Source: Sphingomonas sp. Ant H11
GTDB lineage: Bacteria > Pseudomonadota > Alphaproteobacteria > Sphingomonadales > Sphingomonadaceae
Length of the DNA: 64,000 bases
Direction of reading: 5' to 3'
Assembly: GCF_000797515.1 (NCBI RefSeq)
Contig: NZ_JSBN01000063.1
Coordinates: forward strand, 48,371-112,370
Position numbers and translations under genes: made by a program. The notes under the pieces are model-generated. The model did not search any database. It was not told the DNA's origin and worked only from the letters and a program-made list of their open reading frames with translations. Shown here piece by piece: positions 46,123 to 53,953 of this stretch. Positions within the stretch are counted from its first letter, which is position 1. Each line of letters opens with the position of its first letter.

Positions 46123-46377
46123 GTGCTTCACCGCCTTCTCCAATATGATGTCGTGATCGCCAGCGCATGGCTGGCCCTGTCGCTCTTCACGCTACCGATC
46201 CTGGTGTCAAAGGCGTGGGAGCGACTGGGCATTCCCGGCAAATGGTGGCTGGTATGGCCCGCGATCGGACTGTGCATCGCCGCGATCGCGGCCTGCTACA
46301 GCGCCGCACGCATTTTGGACAACATCCATTGCGAACGCGAGACGCACCACCCGTGCGAAGAGGGCGGCGACGACTGA
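46123..46377 (+). CDS. Small two-TM protein next to the repressor
   Basis: About 84 residues if GTG 46123 is the start (a GTG at 46153 is also possible). Two hydrophobic helices (VIASAWLALSLFTLPILVS and WWLVWPAIGLCIAAIAACYS) and an acidic tail (ETHHPCEEGGDD). It follows the repressor stop by 7 bp, so it is expressed in the lysogen. Superinfection exclusion is a common role for small membrane proteins placed here; that is inference. Confidence 0.5.
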   Translation: MLHRLLQYDVVIASAWLALSLFTLPILVSKAWERLGIPGKWWLVWPAIGLCIAAIAACYSAARILDNIHCERETHHPCEEGGDD

Positions 46378-46389
46378 CGCAATGCGCTG

Positions 46390-46439
46390 GTAACGCATAA
46401 CGTTACTTTTTAGTTTGACACAGTAACGTTATGCGTTAC
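46390..46439. promoter_or_regulatory. Early-operon operators O3 and O4 with a TTGACA box
   Basis: O3 GTAACGCATAACGTTAC (46390-46406) and O4 GTAACGTTATGCGTTAC (46423-46439) are exact reverse complements of each other. TTGACA (46415-46420) lies between them, two bases before O4, so repressor on O4 would block the promoter of the rightward early operon. The next gene starts at 46470. Confidence 0.75.
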
Positions 46440-46469
46440 AACGCGCTCCGTTCTCAACGGAGGCGCATC

Positions 46470-46862
46470 ATGAGCTTGCACGACCGGCGGCTACAGCCGC
46501 CCGACACCGAAACCTTCGACGCCGCTGCCATCACGCCGCTGCCGTCGCTCCCCACCTTCGCCAATGGCACGCTATACGGCCTGTTCGCCGTGGGCGGTAT
46601 GCTGGGCCATCGCGACCGCGCGGTCTCGTGGTTGTGCAGGCTGGTCGATGCGCTGATCGCGCATGATGGCTTTCCGCAACCGCTCCCGCTGCGCCAGGCG
46701 GATGGCACCACCAGCCGCGCCGCGCATCGCGACAGCCGTTGGCCCGCCGCCGCCGTCGATGCGTGGCTTGCCGGTCAGATCCCGGCCGGGCTGGTCGCGG
46801 TGGTTGATACCTCGCACCTCGCCGCCGCCAGCGCCCGCCTCGATATGCGGGCGCGGGCGTGA
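46470..46862 (+). CDS. AlpA/excisionase-like early protein
   Basis: 130 residues, first gene of the early operon, with CGGAGG before ATG 46470. The middle contains DALIAHDGFPQPLPLRQADG and DSRWPAAAVDAWLAGQIP, which resembles the winged-helix end of AlpA/Xis-type regulators (G-F-P-x-P-x-x-L, R-W-x-x-x-x-V-x-A-W-L-A). The N- and C-terminal parts are Ala/Pro-rich. A role in excision or early control would fit, with the integrase at the other end of the operon; this is a tentative reading. Confidence 0.5.
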   Translation: MSLHDRRLQPPDTETFDAAAITPLPSLPTFANGTLYGLFAVGGMLGHRDRAVSWLCRLVDALIAHDGFPQPLPLRQADGTTSRAAHRDSRWPAAAVDAWLAGQIPAGLVAVVDTSHLAAASARLDMRARA

Positions 46863-46887
46863 GCGTGATCGACGGAGGGCGCGCCGC

Positions 46888-47106
46888 ATGAAGCCGCTCC
46901 CGCGCCGTCCGCGCTACCGCGCGGTGCATCCCCGGTCGCTGCATCCCATGTGGCTGCGCCAGCGGTCGCGGCTCGCACCGCTGATCCACGATGCGCAGGC
47001 CTATGATCGATTGGTCGGCCGCGCGGCCGTCGCCATCGCCGCCTGCCTGATCGGCATGATGTTGCTGCGCGTCGTCATCGCCTGGTCGCAGGGGAGGCTT
47101 GGCTGA
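46888..47106 (+). CDS. Small single-TM early protein
   Basis: 72 residues: a basic N-terminal half (KPLPRRPRYRAVHPRSLHPM) and one membrane helix near the end (AAVAIAACLIGMMLLRVVIA). Good ribosome binding site (GGAGGG). The TGATGG overlap with the next gene shows coupling. Unknown function. Confidence 0.6.
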   Translation: MKPLPRRPRYRAVHPRSLHPMWLRQRSRLAPLIHDAQAYDRLVGRAAVAIAACLIGMMLLRVVIAWSQGRLG

Positions 47107-47318
47107 TGGTGGCCGGTCTGAACAACAGTCTTTTCACCACTTTAGAGGGGCTGAAACGGCGCGCGAAGAAGCTGAGCCGCACGACAGGAGTGCCGCACCA
47201 TGAAGCGCTCGAACAAATAGCGCAGGCGGGCGGTTATCGCGACTATCGCCAGGCGCGGACCTGTCTGCAAACCGAGGATCGCTCCGAGAACATGGAGGCC
47301 GGTAATGGGTCTCGATGA
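47106..47318 (+). CDS. Small early protein with a KRxxKxL...HxEALExIAxxxGYRDY motif
   Basis: 70 residues. The central part (LKRRAKKLSRTTGVPHHEAL, then EQIAQAGGYRDYRQAR) matches a short helical motif that recurs at the N-terminus of various plasmid and phage proteins (K-R-L-K-x-x-L ... S-H-S-Q-A-L-E-x-I-A-x-x-x-G-Y-x-x-W). Its role is not known. It overlaps the next gene by 14 bp. Confidence 0.55.
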   Translation: MVAGLNNSLFTTLEGLKRRAKKLSRTTGVPHHEALEQIAQAGGYRDYRQARTCLQTEDRSENMEAGNGSR

Positions 47319-47541
47319 TCTCCAACGCCGCGATGCGCGCATCGCCCAGCTCGAGGCGATCGGGTGCCGCAACCGCACGCGCGAGCAGGACCATGAACTT
47401 GGCCGTCTGATCGACGCGCGCGATCAGCTCTGGCGTCGGCTGGCCAGTCGCGTCGCCGCCGCGCGCGACCGTGCGCGCGAGCTCGAAACCTATGCCCGCC
47501 AGATCGGGCTGCCTCTTCCCGAAAGCGTTCCCCATGGCTGA
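47305..47541 (+). CDS. Small coiled-coil early protein (78 aa)
   Basis: 78 residues, almost wholly helical and charged (LQRRDARIAQLEAIGCRNRT, then ARELETYARQIGLPLPESVP). Overlaps both neighbours by a few bases. No family recognised; likely a small DNA- or protein-binding factor of the early operon. Confidence 0.55.
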   Translation: MGLDDLQRRDARIAQLEAIGCRNRTREQDHELGRLIDARDQLWRRLASRVAAARDRARELETYARQIGLPLPESVPHG

Positions 47542-47749
47542 TCTTGTCGACGCTGCCCAGCAACTGGAAAGCGAACACCTCGCCCGCTCGATCCGCGCCG
47601 CCCGCGTGCCGGTGCCCGAAGGCGTACCCGGCGAATGCGAGACATGCGGCGAGGATATGCCCCGCCTTGTCGACGGTCGCTGCGCGCCCTGCCGCGATGG
47701 CCGCGTCCGCGTCGCGCGCTTCCACCCGATGACGGGAGACGCGGCATGA
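47534..47749 (+). CDS. TraR/DksA-type C4 zinc-finger protein
   Basis: 71 residues from ATG 47534. An N-terminal helix (DAAQQLESEHLARSIRAARV) leads to a zinc finger with CETCGEDMPRLVDGRCAPC: Cys-x2-Cys ... Cys-x2-Cys, as in phage and plasmid TraR/DksA proteins. These bind RNA polymerase in its secondary channel and alter promoter use without ppGpp. It may help redirect host transcription after induction. The stop overlaps the next start (ATGA). Confidence 0.75.
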   Translation: MADLVDAAQQLESEHLARSIRAARVPVPEGVPGECETCGEDMPRLVDGRCAPCRDGRVRVARFHPMTGDAA

Positions 47750-48015
47750 TCGTCATCAGGGTGGAGCTTTGGTCAGCGATCACAGGAGAGAAGAGCGAGA
47801 TCGCTCGCATGACCATCGATAATATCGGTGGAACGGTGCAGCGCGGCGACTATCGCGCGCGCACGATGCGAGGTCGTTCGCTCGAGGCGCTGCACAAGGC
47901 CATGCTCTCGAACACCATCCAGCGCGAAGGGAAGGTATTCGGCCATGAGCGCTTGCGCCTTCATGTGTGGAATTTGGTCGCGAAAGCGCTCACTGCCATG
48001 GGGTACGGCCTGTGA
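47746..48015 (+). CDS. Small early protein (89 aa), unknown
   Basis: 89 residues (IVIRVELWSAITGEKSEIAR, then TIDNIGGTVQRGDYRARTMR and ending LVAKALTAMGYGL). The beta-strand start and the D-Y-x-x-R-x-x-R-G motif recur in short phage proteins of unknown role. Coupled to its neighbours by ATGA and GTGA overlaps. Confidence 0.6.
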   Translation: MIVIRVELWSAITGEKSEIARMTIDNIGGTVQRGDYRARTMRGRSLEALHKAMLSNTIQREGKVFGHERLRLHVWNLVAKALTAMGYGL

Positions 48016-48356
48016 AGCATGACGCTCGCACCCCGCGGGCCGGTTGTCGTTGTGCCCCGTGCCGATCGGCCCGCGCGCGCGTCTGGCACAGCCTGTCCGC
48101 CGCGCAACGCGTCGCGCTGCGGGCGCTCGATCGCGCCGTGCCGCGCCACCAGACCGATTTGCAGAAACGCGACGGCATTCGCTGGCGGACGATCGGCACG
48201 CTCTTGCTCGATCGCCCGGATCGCCCGGCGCTGGTGCGCGAGCATCAGCTTGGCGAACGCAACTGGCACGCCCGCACCATGCCCTTTTTCACCCTCAACC
48301 AGCATGGCCACGAGTTGATCGCCGCCATGTGCCACCACGAAAGGAAGTCCGCATGA
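48012..48356 (+). CDS. Small early protein with an N-terminal CxCxxC
   Basis: 114 residues from GTG 48012, which overlaps the previous stop (GTGA). The N-terminus has C-R-C-A-P-C, a possible half zinc site, then RVWHSLSAAQRVALRALDRA and a winged-helix-like stretch (IRWRTIGTLLLDRPDRPALV). The ending NQHGHELIAAMCHHERKSA resembles small phage proteins with an HTH. Function unknown. Confidence 0.55.
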   Translation: MKHDARTPRAGCRCAPCRSARARVWHSLSAAQRVALRALDRAVPRHQTDLQKRDGIRWRTIGTLLLDRPDRPALVREHQLGERNWHARTMPFFTLNQHGHELIAAMCHHERKSA

Positions 48357-48688
48357 GCGAGATGGAAGACGCGCTAACTGCGCTGCAAAGACAAGTCGAA
48401 ATCCTTGAGATGAAGGTGAGCAACCTCAGGACCGGGGAACAGGTTCAAGTATGTAAAACGATACCGGATCGAGATCACTTTAAGGAATTGGCGGATAGTC
48501 TGATTGGTCACCAAGATGGATGCCAGTGGGAGTGTGGTGACGAAGCGCTCCGATCATCGGCCATTTTGCGCATTATCATCGATAATAAGATCAGCGACCA
48601 ACTAGCAATCGAGCACGTCGAGGAGCTGATTTATAAAGCTGGAAAGCGCTTCGCCGAAGAGATCACGCTGGATGAGGTGCCGTTCTGA
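48353..48688 (+). CDS. Coiled-coil early protein (111 aa), AT-richer
   Basis: 111 residues. The first 30 form a coiled coil (DALTALQRQVEILEMKVSNL), the rest is helical with an acidic end (LIYKAGKRFAEEITLDEVPF). Its base composition is noticeably lower in GC than the genes around it, hinting at recent acquisition. It overlaps the previous gene (ATGA) and the next (TGATG). No family recognised. Confidence 0.6.
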   Translation: MSEMEDALTALQRQVEILEMKVSNLRTGEQVQVCKTIPDRDHFKELADSLIGHQDGCQWECGDEALRSSAILRIIIDNKISDQLAIEHVEELIYKAGKRFAEEITLDEVPF

Positions 48689-48843
48689 TGCGCCACCTCA
48701 TTCCCCACATCGAATACGGCCATTGGCGCGGCTCCGCGCTCACGAATGACGGCCGCCCGCACGGTGACGAGGCTCGAGGATGCATTCTTTGCGTCCAATG
48801 GCTCGGCATCCTGATTGAAATCGGGATCGGAGCCGTCCGATGA
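48688..48843 (+). CDS. Short early protein (51 aa)
   Basis: 51 residues (RHLIPHIEYGHWRGSALTND, then C-I-L-C-V-Q-W-L-G). It starts in the TGATG overlap and its stop overlaps the next ATG. A CxxC pair suggests a metal or disulfide site. Coupling on both sides is the main support. Confidence 0.5.
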   Translation: MRHLIPHIEYGHWRGSALTNDGRPHGDEARGCILCVQWLGILIEIGIGAVR

Positions 48844-49025
48844 ACGACGCCAAGCCGGGCGACCGCTGCAGCAATGGCCCGCACGTCGAGTGCTGGACCT
48901 GCCCGAACTGCTATCACGATCATACGGCCAGGGTGTCGCAATGCGAGGACTGCGGAATAAAGCTGTCCTGCACCATCGAGCGCCCGCCGATCGCCGTCTG
49001 CACCGTAGCGGAGCGAGACGCGTGA
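48840..49025 (+). CDS. Zinc-ribbon early protein (61 aa)
   Basis: 61 residues with two Cys pairs in CWTCPNCYHDHTARVSQCED followed by C-G: a rubredoxin-like zinc ribbon. It may bind nucleic acid or a host protein. ATGA overlap upstream and TGATGG overlap downstream place it firmly in the early operon. Confidence 0.65.
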   Translation: MNDAKPGDRCSNGPHVECWTCPNCYHDHTARVSQCEDCGIKLSCTIERPPIAVCTVAERDA

Positions 49026-49273
49026 TGGCCGCTCTTCTCACGCCCGCGCAGCTCGAGCGCGCCAACGCCATTCTTGGCGACTGGCTGGCCGATCGCATCG
49101 AGGTCGAGCTGGGGGATGCCGCGCGCGCCCTCGATCAGCCACGCCATGCGCTCGGTTTCGCCGTCACCCGCCGCCTTGTCTCGACGCTGTTGCGCAAGCG
49201 CGGCTTCACCAAATTCGGGATCGCCGGCTCCGGCTACGATCGCGATACCCTCTATCGAAAGGCCAACGCATGA
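49025..49273 (+). CDS. Small early protein (82 aa)
   Basis: 82 residues, helical (LLTPAQLERANAILGDWLAD, later RRLVSTLLRKRGFTKFGIAG and a final GYDRDTLYRKA). The last part has the look of a short helix-turn-helix. No family assigned. Coupled to the following gene by ATGA. Confidence 0.55.
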   Translation: MAALLTPAQLERANAILGDWLADRIEVELGDAARALDQPRHALGFAVTRRLVSTLLRKRGFTKFGIAGSGYDRDTLYRKANA

Positions 49274-49512
49274 TCGACCATGCCAAAGTGGCGCGCGGCC
49301 TGTCGCGCGGCCAGAAATCAACCGTGCTGCATATGGATGCCGAGTTTCGCATGCTCGGCTGCAGCGAAGCGACGGCGATCCGCCTGAGCAAGCCTTACGG
49401 CCTCCGCCCAGCCCTCACCACCAGCCGGAAAAGTGAAGCTGGCATCCTGCTGTTCGCGCTGAATGCCGACGGCCTGGCTGTCCAAAAGCATTTGACGGGG
49501 CAAGTGGCATGA
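49270..49512 (+). CDS. Small early protein (80 aa), HTH-like
   Basis: 80 residues: DHAKVARGLSRGQKSTVLHM, then EFRMLGCSEATAIRLSKPYG. The L-S-x-x-Q-K and C-S-E-A-T-A-I-R-L segments suggest a winged-helix or MarR-like fold of reduced size. Role unknown. Coupled by ATGA on both sides. Confidence 0.55.
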   Translation: MIDHAKVARGLSRGQKSTVLHMDAEFRMLGCSEATAIRLSKPYGLRPALTTSRKSEAGILLFALNADGLAVQKHLTGQVA

Positions 49513-50607
49513 CCCCGCCCGAAGCCGCGCCGATGCGCGAGGATGTGACGCAACTTCTACCGTGCCCCCGGTGCGGTAACAGGGCGTTTTTTAACGATCA
49601 ATTTTGAGGTTTGGTGCCGCACCGATAGGTGCCTTAAACTTCCTCCACGCGCGTCCCGTGCCGAGGCAGCCGATGCATGGAATACGCGTTCCTACACCGC
49701 CCGCCCCGACGCCGGGGATGAGGTCGAGCGGGTGTGCCGTGTTCTAGCCAAGGCGGATGGCCTCGATTGGGACGAGGTGTGCGCTTACGAAAAGGGCACC
49801 GCAGAGGAAATCGGCGACGCGAGCTGCAACAGCAGCACGTGCGTGGCAGCACATTACGAAGACCATGATCCGGATGTTGCAAGGGGCCGCTATCGCAAGC
49901 AGGCCGAGGCGATTGCCGCGCAGTATTCCGCCGCCATGCGCGAAGGGGTGGACCGGGTGGCGTATCCCGATATCGGCCCTGATCCGATGAAGGGCGATCG
50001 TTCTGACCGTTTCGAAGAGGCTATAGCGCGGGTGCGCGAGGATGTGACGCAGGCTGATCGTGATCTTGCTGAGGCGATCGTTTCGCATACCCGAGGATAT
50101 GCTGTGCGCCTCCCCAACGACGGCCATACCGCTATTCAGCTTGCTGCGCGTTTTCGCCTCGCCCACACCGCCCACCCCGATGCCGGGGATGCCGGTCGGT
50201 ATCACTTCACCGACGAAAACCCGTTCGAAGTCCGCACTGTTGAGGGAACGAAGAAACTAGGGCGTGGGTGGTTGGCAATCACTGAAGCCGAGTACGCAGG
50301 TCTTCGCGCCCGCCCCGACGCCGGGGATGAGGTCGAGCGGGTGGCGAGGGCGATCTCGCATGTCGTCAATCCGTGGGATCACGATGGCGACCAATGGGAA
50401 GGCTACGAAGACGAAGCACGCGCCGCACTAGCCGCCATGCGCGAGGGGGTGGACCGGGGGATGGTGGAGGAAGTGCCTGCCGTACCTGAATGGCTGGCGA
50501 AGGTGCTTGCAGAGAATGTGGCCCGTTTCGACGCTCTACCCCTAGCAATCAAGAATGCCCGGTTCTCGTATGTCGCCGCCGCCGCCCTCTCGCGCAAGGG
50601 AGGGTGA
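49509..50607 (+). pseudogene. Lar-like zinc-ribbon protein fused to an internally duplicated region, frameshifted
   Basis: ATG 49509 starts a Lar-type restriction-alleviation signature (LLPCPRCGNRAF). A T6 run (49587-49592) shifts the frame; with five T it continues with EVWCRTDRCLKLP and AADAWNTR, the second half of the ribbon and its A-W-N-x-R end. The remaining 300 residues contain repeats of ARPDAGDEVERV, AAMREGVDR and REDVTQ at about 500-bp offsets, so the region arose by internal duplication. Lar proteins blunt host type I restriction. The long tail is not typical of Lar and its job is unknown. Confidence 0.6.
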
Positions 50608-50611
50608 GGGG

Positions 50612-51796
50612 ATGGGTGACGGCACCCAGATCGAATGGACCGATGCGACGGTAAATGTCGTCAATGGCTGTACCGTGTGTTCGCCCGGTTGCACCAACTG
50701 CTACGCGATGCGCGCAGGCGGTCGTAATCTTCCGGGGCACCCGTCTACCGGGCTCACAAAGCCGAGCAAGGCCGGGCATGTCTGGACGGGCGAAGTGCGG
50801 TTCAATGAGCGGGCCTTGCTCCAACCGCTGCGGTGGAAGCGCCCACGGCGCATCTTCTGGAACGCCCATGGCGACCTGTTCCACGAGAACGTGCCAGACG
50901 ACTGGATCGACCGCTGCTTTGCGGTGATGGCGCTCACGCCGCAGCACCAGCACCAAGTGCTGACCAAGCGGTCGGCGCGGATGCGGGCTTATTTCGCGGA
51001 GCGGTGGCAGGGCACGCCTGCTCGCCAGATCGATTGCGGGTCTGCCGGGATCATCGATATTCCCGCCGGTGGCGAAACAGGAAGGCGATATCAGATTGAG
51101 ATAGCATGCGAGGAGCTGATCCTTGACCTCGATTTGGCCGACACCGAGAATGATGCGCTCTGGACCGACGACGGATCGCTAATACTGTCGCAGTGGCAAT
51201 GGCCGTTGCCGAACGTCTGGCTGGGCGTCTCGGTCGAGGATCAGCAGCGTGCCGACGAACGCATTCCCGATTTGCTGGCGACACCGGCGGCGACGCGGTT
51301 CCTCTCGTGCGAGCCCCTGTTAGGACCGATCGATCTGACCCGTGTCTTTCTTGGCGAGGGGGGATTCGATCCTGCCTCGGATGCAGGGCCCGAGTGGAAA
51401 GCGATCAAATCGGTCCGCTTCAACGTAAACGCACTGGTAGGTGCTCCTTCGATTGCTTGGGGCAAGCTTGACTGGGTAATTGTCGGTGGAGAGAGCGGCC
51501 CCGGCGCGCGACCGATGCATCCGGACTGGGCACGCTCCCTGCGCGACCAGTGCGCGGCTGCGAGCGTGCCGTTCCTGTTCAAGCAATGGGGGGATTGGCG
51601 TGAGACTAATGGCCCCAAGACGACCAGTCACCATCGCGCAGTGGGTGCTGGCACGCACTGGCTGAATAGCGCAGGTGTCCTTCGCCCGATCTCTGAACTG
51701 GGATCTATCTATCACGAATACAAGGTCGCGATGCTCGGCAAGAAGGCTGCCGGTCGCCTTCTCGACGGCGTGCAGCATGACGGGATGCCGTCGTGA
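50612..51796 (+). CDS. Phage Gp37/Gp68 family protein (DUF5131), radical-SAM-like
   Basis: 394 residues from ATG 50612. The N-terminus (QIEWTDATVNVVNGCTVCSP, then GCTNCYAMRAG) is the hallmark of the Gp37/Gp68 family, with a three-Cys cluster C-x3-C-x2-C that could hold an iron-sulfur cluster. Later landmarks are VLTKRSARMRAYF, WPLPNVWLGVSVEDQQRADE and VIVGGESGPGARPMHPDWAR. The family is widespread in phages and its reaction is not established. It lies 5 bp after the Lar-like gene and overlaps the next start. Confidence 0.85.
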   Translation: MGDGTQIEWTDATVNVVNGCTVCSPGCTNCYAMRAGGRNLPGHPSTGLTKPSKAGHVWTGEVRFNERALLQPLRWKRPRRIFWNAHGDLFHENVPDDWIDRCFAVMALTPQHQHQVLTKRSARMRAYFAERWQGTPARQIDCGSAGIIDIPAGGETGRRYQIEIACEELILDLDLADTENDALWTDDGSLILSQWQWPLPNVWLGVSVEDQQRADERIPDLLATPAATRFLSCEPLLGPIDLTRVFLGEGGFDPASDAGPEWKAIKSVRFNVNALVGAPSIAWGKLDWVIVGGESGPGARPMHPDWARSLRDQCAAASVPFLFKQWGDWRETNGPKTTSHHRAVGAGTHWLNSAGVLRPISELGSIYHEYKVAMLGKKAAGRLLDGVQHDGMPS

Positions 51797-52032
51797 GCGG
51801 ATCCATTTCAATCCGCTGCGGATCGAATTACTATGTCGGTAGACGCGACGCGCGTGAAACCGCCGTTGTCTGTGTAGCCGACGCGTCGCAGACAGCGGGA
51901 CTGGTGAGGGCCGGCCGGGGCTACGGGGAAGGGGATAACCGCAGCTCTACCTACCGTCCTGCGGATGTATCGCAGCACCCCGCGCCCACATCGCGACGCG
52001 TCGATGCTGCCATGCGCGGGGCTGTGGCATGA
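51793..52032 (+). CDS. Possible small early protein (79 aa)
   Basis: 79 residues from a GTG that overlaps the previous stop (GTGA). Composition is Arg/Ala/Ser-rich with no motif (SGSISIRCGSNYYVGRRDAR). Both ends of this gene carry a near-duplicate segment (51776-51799 and 52028-52051), so it may be a by-product of a local duplication. Low confidence. Confidence 0.35.
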   Translation: MSGSISIRCGSNYYVGRRDARETAVVCVADASQTAGLVRAGRGYGEGDNRSSTYRPADVSQHPAPTSRRVDAAMRGAVA

Positions 52033-52070
52033 CGGCATGCCGTTATGAGCGAGCGGCAGGGTAGCTTGCT

Positions 52071-52565
52071 GTGACCTTCGACCCGCACTTCCGCTTCTAT
52101 CGCGAGGATCCGCAGTCCCGCCCCTGCGCGCATAGCCTTGACGATTGCGCGAACGAGCTGCGCGAGGAAATGGCGGCGCGGCGCGAACTCTATCCGGCGT
52201 TGGTGGCCAAGGGGCGGATGACCAACGAGGCGATGGCGCGGGAGTTGCGGGTGATGTCGGCCATTCTGTGGGAACATATTTTCCCGATCGAGGCACGCGG
52301 AGCCAAGCAACCGTTCGCCACCTGGACGGAGAAGGTGCACGCCTTGCGCCGCGAGATCGGGCTGCGGCGCACACTGTACCCGCGCTGGATCCTTGCCGGT
52401 CGCATCGATCCGGCCATCGCCGATACGCGGCTCACCCTCCTGGAGGAACTGCACGAACTCTACTGGTTTGGCAGTCAAAGCGCCGAAGCCATTGCCGCGC
52501 GGGCCGAGACGATGGCGCGCGCGCAGGTCCGGAACCCGACAAAGCCACTGCAACACGCCGCTTGA
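52071..52565 (+). CDS. Early protein with two internal repeats (164 aa)
   Basis: 164 residues from GTG 52071, which overlaps the stop of a 9-codon frame (52045-52074). Two related units are visible: LREEMAARRELYPALVAKGR followed by M-T-N-E-A-M-A-R-E-L, and LRREIGLRRTLYPRWILAGR followed by I-D-P-A-I-A-D-T-R-L. The shared R-R-x-L-Y-P-x-x-x-x-x-G-R core marks an ancient duplication. Helical, no named family. It lies 64 bp before the integrase. Confidence 0.65.
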   Translation: MTFDPHFRFYREDPQSRPCAHSLDDCANELREEMAARRELYPALVAKGRMTNEAMARELRVMSAILWEHIFPIEARGAKQPFATWTEKVHALRREIGLRRTLYPRWILAGRIDPAIADTRLTLLEELHELYWFGSQSAEAIAARAETMARAQVRNPTKPLQHAA

Positions 52566-52629
52566 CCGTTCCGCCCAAATGGGCGGACATTAGGACACCC
52601 TTCGCGCCACCATCTGAGGGCCCGCCACC

Positions 52630-53931
52630 ATGAAAATCTCCGTTCCCGGTCTGGTCGCCAAGAAAACCGCCACGGGCACGCGCTATTATTGGACGCCATC
52701 GCCCACGCTCAGCAAGGCGGGATGGAAGAGCCAGGCGCTTGGCCGCGACATCGAGGCCGCGATCGCCGCAGCGAAGAAGCGCAACGAGGAAGTCGCCAAC
52801 TGGCGCACCGGCGGTGCCAAACCGCGCGCCATCGCCAAGTTCGTCGCGCGCGCCACCGTCGATCATGTCATCGCCCAGTATAAGGCCGATGGCTATCCGC
52901 GCGTGAAGAAGGGCGGCCGCTTTGGCGATGACCGGTTCATCGGCGAAAACACCCGCATCGAATATGACAGCAAGTTGAAGGCGATTTCCGCCTGGGCAGG
53001 ATCGGAGCCGATCGCGGCGATCACGCCAGACAATGTCGCGGTGTTCCGCGATGCGCTGCTCGTCCCCAAAAAGGGTGTCGTTCGGCTCACTACGGCACAT
53101 GGCACGCTGCGCGTGCTGCGAACGCTGTGCGCCTATGCCAAGAGCAAGAAATGGATCGAGACCAACCCGGCGCTTGATTTCGATTTGCCCGCTCCGCCAC
53201 CGCGCCAGCAGGTGGCAAGTCCCGAGGCGCGTGCGGCCTTGCTCGCCGCTGCAGACGATGCCGGGGAGCCGAATATGGCGCTGGCCATGCTGTTGGGCTG
53301 GAAGATCGGCCAACGCGAAGGCGATTTGCTGCGCACGCTCCAGACGCAATATGTCGAAATCCCGTCCTACAAGCTCGATGCGGAGGTATTTGCCTCTTTG
53401 GCTGCCATGGCCCCCGACGGGCGCGTCATGGGCATTCGCCTGCGCCAGGGAAAGACGAGGGTCTGGATCGAGGTGCCCGTGGTCGCTGATGAGCGCACGC
53501 GCATCGAGGCCGCGATCGAGCGGGCGCGTGCGGTCGGCATTGCGACGCTCCTGTATGACGAGCGCGACAATAAGACGTGGACCAGCGGCGACAATAAGGA
53601 GCGCCGCAGCCGGGCGATGTATTTCCAGCGTCGCTTCGCCGAACTCCGCCAGAGCGCAGCGGACAAGGCAAAGCGCGACGGCCTTGCCGAATTGTCCGCC
53701 GATTTGCTGGATCTGCAATTCCGCGATTTCCGCCGCACCTGTGTCGTCGTGCTTGGAGAGCTGGGCTTGGCCGATCAACTGATCGCCGCGATCACCGGCC
53801 ACAGTCTCGACGAAACGAAGCGCATTCTGGAGGTGTACATGCCGCGCACCACCGGCATGGCCGCGCGCGCGATCATGATGAGCGCCGAACGCGACGCGCG
53901 CAATGCCAAGCGCAACGGGGCGAGTGCGTGA
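52630..53931 (+). CDS. int: Phage tyrosine integrase
   Basis: 433 residues. A SAM-like core-binding part (about 80-190) precedes the catalytic domain. The catalytic Arg of box I is in QREGDLL (near 229), box II has the D-F-R-R-T variant (near 365) in place of H-x-x-R, then ITGHS (near 387) and the nucleophile Tyr in EVYMPRT (near 402). The gene ends 146 bp before attR and reads towards it. It cuts within the anticodon-loop end of tRNA-Gly. As the last gene of the early operon its expression is tied to induction; a promoter for lysogenic use is not obvious. Confidence 0.93.
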   Translation: MKISVPGLVAKKTATGTRYYWTPSPTLSKAGWKSQALGRDIEAAIAAAKKRNEEVANWRTGGAKPRAIAKFVARATVDHVIAQYKADGYPRVKKGGRFGDDRFIGENTRIEYDSKLKAISAWAGSEPIAAITPDNVAVFRDALLVPKKGVVRLTTAHGTLRVLRTLCAYAKSKKWIETNPALDFDLPAPPPRQQVASPEARAALLAAADDAGEPNMALAMLLGWKIGQREGDLLRTLQTQYVEIPSYKLDAEVFASLAAMAPDGRVMGIRLRQGKTRVWIEVPVVADERTRIEAAIERARAVGIATLLYDERDNKTWTSGDNKERRSRAMYFQRRFAELRQSAADKAKRDGLAELSADLLDLQFRDFRRTCVVVLGELGLADQLIAAITGHSLDETKRILEVYMPRTTGMAARAIMMSAERDARNAKRNGASA

Positions 53932-53953
53932 CCAGCACCCCCAGCCGCGCGGC

